DNA of 64,000 nt from assembly GCA_949318235.1 (NCBI GenBank), contig OX439131.1:44945226-45009225 (forward strand). Direction: 5' to 3'. The position numbers and the translations under genes were made by a program. Source of the stretch: Ecdyonurus torrentis (lineage: Eukaryota > Arthropoda > Insecta > Ephemeroptera > Heptageniidae). The notes under the pieces are model-generated. The model was not told where the DNA came from. It was given only the letters and a program-made list of their open reading frames with translations, and did not search any database. Position 1 is the stretch's first letter, and every line of letters begins with the position of its first letter. Shown here piece by piece: positions 12,337 through 25,311 of this stretch.

Positions 12337-13403
12337 CTGCCACACGCAACAAGGCATTGCTTGTAAACCCAGCATCCCTTACAAAAATCACAGGAAAAAA
12401 AAATAATAATAAAAGTTGAGCAATTCGATTGTGTGTCAAAATTGATAAGCTTCATTTACAACGAAATATGCGAGATATTGATTATGCAACTATAAAATGT
12501 AAATTACTGCGGAATATTTAAATAAAAGTCTAATTTTAAAACGATTGTAAACAACTCCAAAAGTTTGCAGTTCTACTGGTAAAGATCAGCCTGAGAGATT
12601 GCTTTGAAAAGTTATAGCAATCTCTTCACACCAGTTTACAGCAAAGTACTGTAGCTATGACAAAATAATGACAAACTATTATTGAAATAAATTTCATTCA
12701 AAAAATTCCATACATAATATAGAAAATAAATAAAGAGGAAAACAAAATAAGAAAAAAACAAAACTGGAAATAAAACCAAGGAAATAAAATGAAGAAATAC
12801 AAAAGAAAGATAAAAAAAGAAAAAAAGGTTTTCACATAATTATATTTATAACGATTCATATTCATTTAAAATAATAAGCTACCTTGTCATATATGATTAG
12901 GCATATAGCTAACCACAAGCAATATACTATTATTTATTTCAATCCAATTATCACTTCACTAAAATGGAGTTAACATTGCGAAAGTAGCTTTATACTTCTG
13001 TTATATGTTCAAGAGTGTGTTATAATCTGCGTAAGCTCGCACATATGTGACCGTGTCAGTTTTTGAAAGTTAATCTCCATAATATAATATATACATACAC
13101 ACAAAACAATTAAATATCAAACTTCCTTAAAAAGAAACATAATAATAATAATAATAATTTTTTATAATGCTAACAAAACTAAGAAGTTTACAGATAAAAA
13201 CTTTCTATATAAACGAATAACTTATTATTATTATTATTATAAATATATTTAAATAAGCTCACTCACATATAAGGTTACTGATGTTATATTATGCCTCATC
13301 ATTCTCGCTAATAGATCAAACAAGCTACCGTATGAAACAACAACAAACAAAAACTCATGAATTATGTTGATGACAATTGAGAAATTATATTCTATATTAT
13401 ACA

Positions 13404-13429
13404 GACACACACACACAACACACATACAC

Positions 13430-13507
<78 letters not shown>

Positions 13508-13513
13508 AACACA
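13404..13513. repeat. Compound (CA)n/(TA)n/(CA)n microsatellite
   Basis: CA-rich flanks surround an uninterrupted (TA)n core (about 13436-13495). Confidence 0.9.
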
Positions 13514-14009
13514 TATTACACACGTAAAAGTAAGGTTGCGAAGTAAACGAAGATAAAATTAGAAATAAACAGACTAAAATAGCTCAGTACCTGGGAAAGA
13601 TAATAATTATTAAATGTAATATTTCTATATGAAATGATTCATGACATGCAGTTACTATATTTATATTATAAATATTTATAAATATAAGCAATAGATGTAC
13701 TGACGAAATATTTTTATATATTGTATGGCTTAAAATACTTTAAAGTGTACCTATTTTCACTGTTTAAATTCTTCTGATGTCGGTGCATTTTTTGTTTTTA
13801 TTTTTTTAAAAATTAAACAATAAATAAATAAGAAACATAGAGATTTTTTTTTAGTTCTGCAGGAATAGGAATAATGTGGGAAGACGCCAATTACACGTTG
13901 CTATGTAAATAAGCGCACTAGAAACATGCATTTTTATAATTATTGTTTAACTGGTCTCCTTATTGATATACGATAACAAGTCCCAATTGACGTGTATTTG
14001 TAAGTAGTG

Positions 14010-14124
14010 ATGTTCGTAAACCCTGTTCCCTTGCTCCAAAAAATGCGCATGCAATTCAAAAAGCATTGCGTGATCGTCATTTTTTTTTGTGGTTTGGAGC
14101 ACGAAAAACAGGGTTTACGAACAT
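14010..14124. mobile_element. 'ATGTTCGTAAACCCTG' palindromic MITE, copy 1
   Basis: ATGTTCGTAAACCCTGTT at the left is the exact complement of AACAGGGTTTACGAACAT at the right. The inner arms (GCTCCAAA and TTTGGAGC) also pair. Related copies are at 29041, 41948 and 51923. Confidence 0.75.
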
Positions 14125-14247
14125 AATTATTGTTTAGCTTTTTTTTCTCTGGGTGGGAGGCGGACCATAGAAAATGACGTGGCACCAAAATATATAAGAA
14201 TTAATCAATGAGTTATCGTTTGTTATTTTTTAAAGTTTCATTGTGTG

Positions 14248-14283
<36 letters not shown>

Positions 14284-14678
14284 GAAGAAGATAGCACAAT
14301 TAAGTCATTCTATTTTCAGAGAAATAGAAGACCGATACATAATAAATTAATAATAATAGCATTTTCAATATTGCCTAATTTTTTTAGCCGTAAAATTTGA
14401 ATACTCTCACAAAAATACACGAAGAATTGTATGTTTGACATTAAAAATGGTGTGAAAATTATTACAAAATTAAAAAAACAAAAAAACACGTAGATTGTAC
14501 TAAGTGCTGCTAATTTTTTCCTCAACCACTTTCATGTATAGAAGAGAATAATTGGTATATTTTCCAACAACGAGCTGTGCAAATTACCAATATTATTGCT
14601 TGAAATATTACGATTTGATATAGAAAAATTGCAATGCAAGTTGATCAAAGTTCAATGTAATGACATCACCACACATAC

Positions 14679-14800
14679 CTGAATTCATCGAGATCAAGAG
14701 ACTCTCTCCGGGTCTCGAACACAGATCCTCCGTCCTCCTCCTCCTCTTCTTCCTCCACGTCATCGATCACTTCACTTTCCACAATCAGCTGTTCATCCTC
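14679..14800 (-). CDS. Gene 2, acidic exon
   Basis: Acceptor GTTGCAG, donor CAG|GTATGT; phase 0 in, two bases over. It encodes residues 729-768, opening EDEQLIVESEVIDD and containing a run of seven Glu (744-750), then a short charged segment. Acidic patches like this are usually unstructured and may bind basic partners. It lies between an exon with a basic KRF-type motif and the Pro-rich last exon. Confidence 0.75.
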
Positions 14801-15087
14801 CTGCAACACAAAATCATCTCTCAAGAACTTCCACGAGAACAAAATAAACAGACTTTACCAAAGTTTGATATTGTTGTCGTCTTCTCATATAGCAAAAACT
14901 ATAAGAAATAAGAACAGGCAATTTATAGTAATATAAAAGCGTAAGAATTTACAAATGTAACACCACACAAAAGATGAGCAATTGCAACATAAGAACCAAA
15001 ATTTGAGCTGCAAAATGCGTCCAATTTCACAATACTATTTTATTTATTTTTAAACTGTTTAGCTTATAAAGAAAAAATAAAATATAA

Positions 15088-15392
15088 AGTGTATGCGAAT
15101 GACGTCATACAGAATGCGCTTCGACGCCATACTGGAGATATAAATAATATATTATACTCACAATAGGACAAACGTGGTTTTTGGCTATTTGCTTTGGAAA
15201 ATTAGTCTTTTTTTCTTACACAGTTTAAAACTCTATTCAACAGGTTAATAACATCAATTCTCTAAAAAAAATATTTCTTGTGTATTTTTTAACTGGCAAA
15301 ATGGGTCATTTTCCCATACCGGCCAATGTTATTATACAGATTATAGTGCTCACAAATGGCGTCAAAGTTTAAATGAATGCAATCACCCTATA
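15088..15392. mobile_element. TAGGGT-family MITE, copy 1
   Basis: Left end GTGTATGCGAATGACGTCAT, right end GAATGCAATCACCCTATA. It aligns along most of its length with 28079-28386 and, inverted, with 54766-55073. Confidence 0.7.
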
Positions 15393-16286
15393 CAAACGTA
15401 TACCAAAATTTAATAAAAATTGTTGTAATTTTACAAAAGCTTTAACAGACATTATAAGCGCTAAGGTTTTACAGCAAAATAATAATAATTGTAATAATAA
15501 TATTATATTTATATTATATAATATGTATTATGTATTTGTAAAATCTGCTTTTCATTACTTGTGTGCTAGAATGTGAACTACATTCTCAATAATTCGCAAG
15601 TGGCTTTCAACCATTTTATGTCTATGCTTTCAACATAATACTGTATACAAGATTGCAGTTTCCGCCCACACACCTGAGCTCACTCGATCACCTTGTGATG
15701 CACTTGACATAATTGATTTCTCATTAGTAATCACTCACAAACAATATACCTGTCTATATTATATATACAAAAACATATATGATCTACTACAAACCCAATT
15801 TTAAAATAAACCATTACACTGACAAGTGAGAAAGATTACAAATTCTCATGAGATCTATACATCAGCACAGCATTTTTTATTTTATTTTTTTACTATATAC
15901 AAGACCCAGCCTTAATTAATTGAACCAGCAATCAGCAAAGATTATAAAAACTTTGCCTCCCAAGAATCAAATTACAATCATTTGTCTTCCTCATTTAACA
16001 AACAGTTATGTAAACTCAAAATAAAGAAATTATATTTCATAATCTAATCATCTAACTACGGTTTATTTCTCTTTACTATAATTATTACATTAATATTCGA
16101 AGATTCTCTCAAGGTTAATGACTTTTATAAACTCGGAAATATTTGTTTTGATTAATTTAAATCATAACTACATAGCTTTATTTATTTGCTTAGCTGTTTG
16201 TTTGTCTACTTATTTATTTGTTTAATTGTTTCTTTGTCTACTTATTTATTTGTTTAATTGTTTGTTTGTTTTTGTTTGTTATTTAT

Positions 16287-16612
16287 TCGTTCGTTCGTTC
16301 GTTCATTGATTCATTGATTGATTCATTGATTGATTCATTGATTGATTCATTGATTGATTGATTCATTCATTCATTCATTCATTCATTCATTCATTCATTC
16401 ATTCATTCATTCATTCATTCATTCATTCATTCATTCATTCATTCATTCATTCATTCATTCATTCATTCATTCATTCATTCATTCATTCATTCATTCATTC
16501 ATTCATTCATTCATTCATTCATTCATTCATTCATTCATTCATTCATTCATTCATTCATTCATTCATTCATTCATTCATTCACTCGTTCGTTCGTTTCTTT
16601 GTTTGTTTGTTT
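16287..16612. repeat. (ATTC)n tetranucleotide array with TTCG edges
   Basis: Core 16361-16580 is 55 perfect ATTC units. It is preceded by TTCG units and a degenerate ATTCATTGATTG zone and followed by TTCG, then TTTG units. Two frames read as endless Ser-Phe-Ile-His, which is not a protein. Confidence 0.97.
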
Positions 16613-16713
16613 AAAACTATAGCTTTAACATAGATCTGGTCTAGGTTTTGGCTAGAACTGCTCCAATGCAATGCCGGATCACGAAGGAGCAGACATACAC
16701 ACGGTGAACGTAC

Positions 16714-16826
16714 CTCGAAGGCGATGGGCTGCAGTTTCTCTGCCTGAATGGCGGCTATAAAGCTGGAGCTACGGAATCTCTTGGGCGAGGGCTCACCAAA
16801 GTCTCTCTTCACATCACCTGTAGAGG
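16714..16826 (-). CDS. Gene 2, exon with SPKRFR segment
   Basis: Acceptor TTTTCAG, donor GAG|GTACGT; the leading two bases complete an Ala codon. It covers residues 691-728 and includes GEPSPKRFRSSSF, a Ser-Pro/basic patch resembling a phosphorylation or nuclear-localisation type motif (inference only). The (ATTC)n array lies about 130 bp inside the downstream intron. Confidence 0.75.
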
Positions 16827-17370
16827 CTGAAAACAATAACATCACGTGATATATATCATACCACTGTAAATCATTTCTAACATAATTTAATTTTCTTACA
16901 CAAATAATTTATGTTTTAGTCTTAGAAATGAATATTATTTGTAAAACCAGTTATTATATTCCATTATTATATCTAAAATAGATTTAATTTTATAATTAAA
17001 TTTCAATACTACAAATCATATTTATTCTTAGAATACATTTATAATTTATTTTAAAGAATATTAATTTAATGAACAATAATTTATCATTATTACAAAACAT
17101 TAAGATTGAAATATGAAATTCGACAAAATTGCTTCATTTTCGTGGAATATTTAAACAAAAATTATTTGTATTTGCGATATTTTACTAACAAAACTAACAG
17201 TAAACGTATAAATTTAATTCATGTGGACTAAGGATTTTGAGTTTAATGATAATGTAATATGTATCATTACAAAAAAAAAAAAAATCCTAATTTCCTACAA
17301 TGATCTAGTTAATTGGTAGCATAATACAATCAAGGGGTGTTGTTCTGCGGTGATGACTCACATGACTCAC

Positions 17371-17477
17371 CGATACGCTGATGGTTCAGCAGGTCCTCAG
17401 TCTGGGTGGCAGTGCTTAGTTGCAGGGCAAGGACGGGACATGACTTAGCCAGCTGGTGAGTGCACCCCATGCCACCA
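17371..17477 (-). CDS. Gene 2, exon (residues 655-690)
   Basis: Acceptor GTTGACAG, donor ATCG|GTGAGT; phase fits both neighbours. The segment opens SGGMGCTHQLAKSCPVLALQ and ends in a polar TQTEDLLNHQRI helix-like stretch. No domain recognised. Confidence 0.75.
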
Positions 17478-17917
17478 CTGTCAACAAATCAACTAATTAA
17501 TATGATGTCATAATATACGTTAAGATCTGTCTAACAAAATAAATAATAAATTAACTGTCATGATTATTGACAGTGGTTATATCCATGTCCAGTGACTACA
17601 TTTTTATCTCTCTATAAATATATATATATAATGATCAATGACATTTTATAAAACTTAAATTTACGTGAAAAATGTATTAGATAAAAACCATTTTAAGAAA
17701 ACCACAACATCAGAATCAATTACAATGAAAATTATACAACAATTTCATATGAATTTGAGATTTTTTTTCTGAAGCGGTAAAACGTCAATTATTTAAGATG
17801 AGTTTTGTTGTAAAAGATTTTTTTTAAATGCTATTTTTTACACTTTCATGTCAAAATGTCAAAATCTAAGAATTAAATCGATTAAATATTAAAGCTCAGT
17901 GAAATGAATTTTCTTAC

Positions 17918-17957
17918 CTTACTTGCAGAGATGCATCTTTAGCAGTATCCTCTTGTC
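17918..17957 (-). CDS. Gene 2, 40-bp microexon
   Basis: Acceptor CTGTTTCAG and donor AAG|GTAAGA flank a 40-nt open segment (GQEDTAKDASLQV plus a split codon) whose phase links the exons on either side. It is small and polar, but the splice sites are strong and the phase is required for the chain to stay open. Confidence 0.65.
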
Positions 17958-18387
17958 CTGAAACAGTAACAAAAACAAAACAATTAGCATGTAAAAAATA
18001 TATATATATATATTAAGTTGATATGTATATGGTAAGCTATTTTGCAATTAACATTTTAGAAATTAATTAACCTCAGCATGGTGTATACTAATGATAAACA
18101 AATATAGCAAAACGCGTTTGATTGCATTATATTATAAGTTGTCAATAGACTAGTATGGAAATACCAAGTTAAGTTAAAAAGGTTGCGTTAAAAAAAAAAA
18201 AAAAAAAAAAAAGTAAGTAAGTAAGCTAGTGAGCGAGCGTGACCAAAACAATATTCATTGGGGAAAAAAAGTTTGAGCTATAAGATACACTTTATCACAT
18301 TTATAATATTTTGATGGCATGTCATTTCTTTAAGAATAAGCTTTTAACTTCTTCTCTTTTTTTATTCATTTTAATGGAGCAAGTTAG

Positions 18388-18422
<35 letters not shown>

Positions 18423-19819
18423 GTGAGTACAGATTAAAATGTGTGATTAACGTTCTTGAGAATTACTATAGAAAGAGAGAGACAGACAGAAAGAGGTTTT
18501 ACCCGATGTATTCATTTATTTTCTACTCTAAATATAAAACGTTCATCTATATGATACTATATTTAGATTGTATAATAAAATATTATGTCTTTATAAAAGT
18601 TTTTACAGTTACAATAGTTTTAAACTACTATTAATTTTGATAGTTTTATACTTTTTTTTCTTAATAATAAACGATTATTATTCAAGCTAATAATATCAAC
18701 ATTCCTTTACTTTACACACCTTTGCAAATAAATTTGGACTTTTTTTTTTTTTTTTTTTTTTGTTAGGAGCAAAAAATTCAGTAGAACGCAATAAATCCCT
18801 CTAAAACATTAAAAATGACTTTATATATATTTTTATTTGAGAATAGAAATTTAATGTTACCAAGGACGATTAATGCTATTACTGTAAACCAAACAAACAA
18901 AATGTGACACAAAAAGGGTACGTGTTTTGAAATATATAGTATACTGTATAACTCACAATTTTCGTTAATTATGTATCAAGAAATTATCTGAATGCAAGGT
19001 AATGTACTTATTTCTATTTCATTGATAGTAAATCTCATTCATACATTACATAAAATCTTAAATTATAATGAATACAAACAGTATAATTCTAAGTTATAAA
19101 GACTACTTCTGTTAGCTCTAGAAATTTGAGCAAGCAGTGAATTTTGCGGCAGCGCGGCGGTAAGATCCAAGACAAGAAGTGATCACGTGACTCAATAGAC
19201 CGGTCAGCGGGCGGCCACCGTTTGATCAAAATTACGAATATATCTGATACCTTATACAATTCTAATTATATCCTTTAGGTGAACTATTGTTTATAAAACT
19301 AGCACCTGTATAGGTTATAGTTTCTCTTTTATTATTATTATTATTGTTGTTCGAAATTTGATAAAATTTCTTCACATAATTTCCTTTACGGGTTCTAGCT
19401 ATTCATTGTATTTTCATTTTCAACCACAGGATTTATATTTGTCTATTGAAAAGTAAATTACTTAAAAGAGAAATATTATTACAAGTTATACAATAAGTAC
19501 TATAATTTTATTCTCAATTACATGCAATATTACTTTTGCAATTTACGAATACGGAATAACATTTGTTCACATTACTTACAATTTTTTATCTACATTTTTT
19601 TTTTAAATATCTCGAGGCACACATGAAACTCAAACTCAAATAATAACTAGATTCTTGTTATGTATAATACGATAGCTCTACAATACATATAATTTTAATT
19701 CATTATTTGAAATACAATTATTTGTATCTGATTAAATTACAAAAATTTTATTGTTATACCTTATAACAAATGAAATTGAATCCTAATATGGAGTTATGAA
19801 TGATTATTACGAATTTGAT

Positions 19820-19829
19820 GGAGAGAGAA

Positions 19830-19928
<99 letters not shown>

Positions 19929-19987
19929 AGACAGAGAGAGATAGAGACAGACAGAGAGACAGAGACAGACAGAGAGAGAGAGAGAGA
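19820..19987. repeat. Compound (GA)n / (GACA) microsatellite
   Basis: GA-rich tract, pure for about 80 bp then mixed with GACAGA units. It produces several artefactual Arg/Glu and Leu/Ser ORFs. Confidence 0.97.
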
Positions 19988-20040
19988 CTCAATATAATTT
20001 TTTGAATTAGATTTGATGATGTCACACACACACATACACA

Positions 20041-20172
20041 GGAAGATGGGCGTGCCAATGTCAACATCACGTATCGTGCATCAATTTTTATTACTCTGCA
20101 TAATCAGTTCTTTGATGGAGATTGATGTGGCTGAACCAAAGCAGTCGATAAGACGACGTGAACAGTTTACAG
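20041..20172 (+). CDS. Candidate opposite-strand first/early exon with signal-peptide-like start
   Basis: A plus-strand segment lies between a plausible acceptor (CACACATACACAG at 20028-20040) and a plausible donor (ACA|GTACGT near 20173). It contains MGVPMSTSRIVHQFLLLCII followed by a polar, basic segment: a basic-then-hydrophobic N-terminus like a signal sequence. It lies within an intron of gene 2 on the opposite strand. No further exon of this putative gene was found and the GC bias is slight, so it may be chance. Confidence 0.15.
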
Positions 20173-20739
20173 TACGTACATCGTCAATAATGTAAATTAT
20201 TTATAGTAAATCTATGTCACTACAATATTACACGATACATTGTTAAAAATGGATAATATATAAATAAATATTATCTAAATTAAAGAGATTATTTAAATAT
20301 ATAACCACTTTTTATGTTATTGTATTTTTGCGCGCGTATAGTAAATCATTATTGTTTTAAATGGGAACAATTATTTCGCTGCGCAGTTACAGAAACAATT
20401 TGATGTGTGAATACATGCACTTATTTTTCCTTCTTTACTCTGTGCGATATTATCTTCATGTATTATAATTATATTTTGGATCTTTTGTTTCACTTTACTT
20501 TTTTTAACATATTACTACTTTTCTTTCTTTTTTTCTTTTTTTTTTTTTTTCATTTAAAATACTATCAGAAATTTATTTAAAATTCGGACCAATTAACTTT
20601 AAAATGTTTAAGATTTATGACATTTCATATATGATGGTATATGGCTACAATATTGTACGTATACTTTTTTTTTTTTGTAAGTGTAAGCAAATATACTGTA
20701 CTATATGGTACTATGTACTATTGTGTATATTATGCACAT

Positions 20740-20851
20740 ACGATTGTGATAGTATATTTTACCTTTCAATTTCTCACACTAAATTTTCAATGTTTTTCTT
20801 ATCAAAAAATATGCACTAAATTTAAATGGTAAAATATATTATCACAATCAA
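20740..20851. mobile_element. 'CACGATTGTGA' palindromic MITE, copy 1
   Basis: ACGATTGTGATAGTATATTT at the left mirrors AAATATATTATCACAATC at the right, with AATGGTAAA inner pairs. Related halves are at 28990-29040 with 29365-29412, and at 35659-35783 and 40490-40572. Confidence 0.6.
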
Positions 20852-21419
20852 TTTGATATAAGGAAACTGTAATGGGTCTTATCAGTGGAGCACACTACCC
20901 AATCAGCAGGTGACGCAGGAAAAGGTTATATTAAATATCCTTTATATCAAATGTACAATATTGTGGAGCCATGCTTTAGCGGTTATTTTTAACTGCAAAA
21001 CCGATGCCAAGCAAATATTAATGAGGCAATTTTGACAAACTTTTATGCGTTTTAAATCTAAAAATAAAAGTTATATAAATAATAATAATAACCAATTATA
21101 TAGTAATTGTGCTGATATGTGGTTATATAAATTGTATCTTTCATTGAAATCTAATATCTAATTTAAATAATGATGCAAAAGCTTTATATTATAATTGAAT
21201 TTTCTTATATAAGATAACTATATCTTATTAGCAAATCTTATATAGAAACATTGACGTTTTTTAACAATTTAATTAATGAGTATCAATGTATAATTAAAAT
21301 TAATTTACCTTAAGGCAATAAAAATGTTAAAATACTCTTATGTCATAAAAATCTATTAATTAATACATTTTCTCTATTGTTATATAAGTAAGTTAAATTA
21401 TTATTATGCTTTAGCTTCT

Positions 21420-21451
<32 letters not shown>

Positions 21452-22149
21452 CTTTCTTTAACTATGGTAATGACAAGGTGGAGCATTGTTAATATTTGAT
21501 GACATCATTTGTGAGTCTATATCATTTACATATAAACCACTCTGACAAGACTATGGTATATACTTTTCATAATTTAATTATAATAAATGTAACTGTCATC
21601 TACTAATAATAATGAACAATATAATGCATATTGCCATTGACTTGTTAAGAAATTTCTATTTTTTTTTCTAATTTATGTAAATGATATCATGCCTAAGGAT
21701 TTTATAACATAAAAATTATATATTGTCCTTCATTTCATTCTTATATTATAACAAGTGGAAAGTTTTAAAAGTTATAATCATAATAATTTTTGCAAAATAT
21801 TTAGTTGAAATTGTTTTAGAAATTGGATTAGATCATAATATAAAGTTACGAAAAATATTTATATATTTATAATACATTATAATGATATATAGATTTTTTT
21901 TTTTTTTTTTTTTTTTTTGCAAGCGTAATTAAATTAAAATATGTCATTTTTTTAAACTTATGAGCAAAGCGAAACAAAATTGTAATTTCAGTTGCGAGGA
22001 TCATGATAAATGGTAAGGATAGTAAAATTATAGCTATATAATTAGCATACTTTAATAACAATTAATAATGATATTCTGTGCCTGAAGCGGCCGTGCTACG
22101 ATGTATATAATATTTGGCTAGACATAGATGTCATGTTACTTTGAGGGAA

Positions 22150-22169
22150 AGAGAGAGAGAGAGAAAGAG

Positions 22170-22206
<37 letters not shown>
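22150..22206. repeat. (GA)n microsatellite with AAA interruptions
   Basis: Imperfect GA tract in a gene 2 intron. Confidence 0.95.
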
Positions 22207-22209
<3 letters not shown>

Positions 22210-22928
22210 ATATAATCCTGACGCGACTCATCAGTCAAATTTTTGAGCATGTTCTCGTACAAGTGTACATCATATCACAGCCATCAAAACTATACGACTG
22301 CTAATACTTATATGATTGACATCAGGACTTTAATCCCAGAGCCAAACCCAAGCTATAAATATAATTTTATTATAAAAATACTTATATAATAAACAAGTGG
22401 CATAAACGTATAATAATAATAAAAACTAACACGTTGGAATTGTCACATTTAATGTTTTATAAATATCTAAAATAAAGAAAAAAGGTCTAAAATGAATCTA
22501 CTGCAAAGTGCATGTAAATTTACGATACATTATGTATGTAAAAGCAAAGTGTAAGCGGAAAAATCAGTGTGTGGAAAATCATGAATTCATTGAAAAATCT
22601 ACATACATTTCTGCAGAAATAAATAAAATAAATACATTTTTTGCAATAAATTACTGACTTGTGAGTTATAAACTTAACTTTTTTCAAGAAATATTATTGA
22701 AAAAGTTATTAAATGTAGCATCCTGGTTCCACTATATTGTCCAATGTCCAATTGACCTTCCAAAAAAATAATAAAAAAAAGTCAGATCGATCCCAAATTT
22801 TGATTTTTTTTTTCATTTCAAGTCATTTATAGCATAAAAAAAAGTTTAAATGGATATAATAGCGGAGCATCAACGATATATTGAATTTGGATTTAGATTA
22901 TTTAACGTGTACGTTCATAATAACTCAC

Positions 22929-23010
22929 CAGAAGCTGCTGAAACCGCATCCGTTTGTTGAGATTCAGATACTGGTTCTTTGAAGACGGACAGAAGGTCAC
23001 TGCTCCTGGT
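22929..23010 (-). CDS. Gene 2, exon (residues 615-641)
   Basis: Acceptor ATATTTCAG, donor CTG|GTGAGT; phase 0 in, one base over. It encodes TRSSDLLSVFKEPVSESQQT followed by an Ala/Ser-rich end. Only 91 bp of intron separates it from the previous exon. Confidence 0.75.
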
Positions 23011-23101
23011 CTGAAATATTGGATACATATATCAATCAAACTTTGATATCAAATACATCAGTCAGTCATCATGTAGAGTGAAGATGAATTACTATACTGA
23101 C

Positions 23102-23212
23102 CAGAGCGGCAAGCACCTCGAGGCTCTTATTGATTTGTGATTGCAAAGCTGCAAGCTCACGATGTACCTGGCACTTGATGCGCTCGGGAGTCACGTGGCT
23201 ACACGTGTCACG
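23102..23212 (-). CDS. Gene 2, exon (residues 578-614), helical
   Basis: Acceptor TATTTCAG, donor CTG|GTCAGT; 37 codons, phase 0/0. The segment begins RDTCSHVTPERIKCQVHREL and continues as an amphipathic helix ending in LEVLAAL, so it may be a short coiled coil. Confidence 0.75.
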
Positions 23213-24560
23213 CTGAAATATCAACATATTATAATTTGAGTTACACGGAGAAATGTTATTCTTGTTACACCATAATGTATTTTATGAATAATTAGCTCAT
23301 TTTAAAACTAATGTACAATAACCATAACAAATAATATATTTTTATTTTATTTTAAAATGATTCAGTATTTTTTCCAATTATATTCAATAGGCCATCTTGA
23401 TTTATTATTATTATCTTCATGAAAAATGGCTGTTAGTAAAAATAAAGGAATTTTTATGAAGTGTATGTAAAACATGATCGTATTAGAATTTTATTTCTAA
23501 ATAAAAATATTCTATTATATTCTATTGAACATCATGCATTATGAAAAGTTGTTGGAGAAATACTAGAATTATTAAACATATTTTTTTCTCGATAAATTTT
23601 CAAACGTTCTTTTTTTTTTTTTTTTTTTTTTCCTTCTTTTTATTTAAATTGATTTATTTTTCAACAATATCAAGTTTTGAAAATTGCCTATTAATATTGA
23701 ATTCAATAAATTATTAAATACAATTAACTGTCTTAAATATTGCGTATTAAATTTTATTACTGTCTCAAAAAGAGTGTAAGTAAGCTTGCTATAAAAAAAA
23801 AATTAATAACTTGGCATATAAATCAAGTAAGTAAGTTTTAAATTTCTAATTGTCAAGGTGCGTGTTTGCGGTTTGCAACATCACGTATTTGCAGCCTCAA
23901 AACATTTTAATTTTTTGTACATCGACGAAGCATGCTCATTAGGTGTTTGCGAATTAATAATTGGTAAATTTTTATATGTGATCTCTTCTTATATATTATA
24001 TTATAGTATAGAATCTCATAATTAAATTATGCAAATTAACGAAGTGAGTAATATCTGACAATTTATTTGATATTTAAGTAGGCATAACTAAAGTAATTAA
24101 GCGTCAGAATTGTAAATGAGTCATTAGTAATTTGGTACACTCTACACATAGCAAAGTGTTTTATAATTTTGCCAAGCAAGTGGTTCACCTTGTTCTTTCG
24201 TTCTTTTGGTCTTGCGGGTCCATCAATTTGTCAACTTTTAAGTCAACTAGCTCAAGTATAGCTTTGTTTTACATAGAGTACGTGAACTCATTTATATTTC
24301 AAGTTTATTAGTTATTTTTAATTTATTAAGTACTAAAAAAATGTGTTTTATAATATTTTTTTTCTTATATTTTTAGTTAAATTTGGTTCACCAGAAGTGC
24401 AAAATAATGAATAATGCAAGACGATATACGAGTATAATCTTTTTACTTAAGAAAATTTTAGTTAAAAAATTGCATTTTTATAATTTTTTATATAATTTTC
24501 GTAATAAACTATTGGTCCACGATTTTGAGCGTTCATCTTTTACAATACCTTTCACACATA

Positions 24561-24756
24561 AAAAGAAATAACGTAATTTATGCTACATTTACGCTATTAT
24601 ATCATAAATGATGCTAAATTAGAACAACATAAAGTATGCTATGCAATATAATATTTATGCTTTGTTTGTTTATTATGAGGTATAGCAATATGCTGTATTG
24701 AAAAAAGTATGCTGAAAATGTGCTAGCATAATTATTACGTTTTTATTTTTTGTACG
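24561..24756. mobile_element. ATGCAGCATAAAT-family MITE, copy 3 (uninterrupted)
   Basis: Starts AAAAGAAATAACGTAATTTA and ends AGCATAATTATTACGTTTTT. It is the intact reference for the interrupted copy at 9731-10195. Confidence 0.6.
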
Positions 24757-24883
24757 TGACGAGTTTACACAGCTATCAATTGAGCGTAAATTGATATTAT
24801 TATAAACTTAAGAAAGGTTTTCTGTTATAAAACTATTTTTACACGTAACTTTCAATTAAACGTACAGTATTTACTTAATTCAT

Positions 24884-25101
24884 AATGGGGGTTATCGGTT
24901 TAAAAAATTGTTAAAAATTTTCTATGGCTTAAAACACGTAAAAGTATGTCTAGTATTTCTCATTTAAATTTCTCCAAAATCGGTGGAGTAGTTTTCTCAA
25001 AAATCGCAAAAAACGTGTTTTTCTCCATAAGCGTAATGTTAAATTAGGGGACCCTTAGCTTTCCCCGCAGCACCCCGCGCGCTAAACCGATAACGTCCAT
25101 T
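24884..25101. mobile_element. GGTTATCGGTTTA palindromic-ended MITE
   Basis: AATGGGGGTTATCGGTTTA at the left and TAAACCGATAACGTCCATT at the right are inverted repeats (two mismatches in 19). The interior is non-palindromic. It ends 49 bp from the exon at 25150. Confidence 0.65.
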
Positions 25102-25149
25102 GAATTTTATTTATTTATTTTTCTAACTAGTAGTGAGAACCAAACTTAC

Positions 25150-25311
25150 ATCTATCTGGCTGCCGGCACAGCTGACAGCATCACTGCCCTCGATAGAGAT
25201 GTCTCTGAGAGGGATGGGGTGTAGTGAGTGATGTCCACTGCCTCCTCCGCGACTCCAGCTTGCCTCCGAGCACGTGCGCTCTTCCGGGTGCTGCGGTAAA
25301 GACACCGAGCC
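25150..25311 (-). CDS. Gene 2, exon (residues 524-577)
   Basis: Acceptor ATTTTTCAG, donor GAT|GTAAGT; 54 codons, phase 0/0. Ser/Gly/His-rich and probably disordered; it begins GSVSLPQHPEERTCSEASW. GC-rich compared with its surroundings, as for other exons of this gene. Confidence 0.75.

Larger units (their letters stand above)
12337..14678 (-). other. Gene 2 intron (last)
   Basis: Intron between the acidic exon and the last exon. It holds A-rich simple sequence (12720-12835), a compound (CA)n/(TA)n tract (about 13404-13513), one 'ATGTTCGTAAACCCTG' palindromic element (14010-14124) and a 30-nt poly-A run near 14251. No additional coding signal was seen. Confidence 0.5.
17958..22928 (-). other. 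Gene 2 intron (5.0 kb)
   Basis: It contains poly-A tracts (18188-18212, 18394-18420), a GC-richer patch at 19140-19225 with no clear reading frame, a compound (GA)n (19820-19987), a possible opposite-strand exon (20041-20172), a palindromic element (20740-20851), poly-T runs (21421-21450, 21893-21918) and (GA)n at 22150-22206. Confidence 0.45.

Noticed and set aside
11897..12439. 180-codon minus-strand ORF overlapping the last exon of gene 2
   Set aside because: It is a different frame over the same GC-rich exon. The 11724-12336 frame is the one that joins the rest of the gene in phase.
14251..14281. Long poly-A/poly-T runs here and elsewhere (18394, 21421, 23610, 44424, 46270, 47787, 52350)
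   Set aside because: Considered as tails of retroposed sequences. No target duplications or recognisable upstream element were seen, so they are treated as homopolymer expansions.
16354..16633. Two plus-strand ORFs of repeating Ser-Phe-Ile-His
   Set aside because: Pure translation of the (ATTC)n array. The repeat is open in several frames because no unit makes a stop codon.
19140..19225. GC-richer patch that might be an exon
   Set aside because: No open frame bounded by splice sites in either orientation, and it is not needed for the gene 2 phase chain.
19754..20070. Several overlapping Leu/Ser and Arg/Glu ORFs on both strands
   Set aside because: All derive from the compound (GA)n tract.
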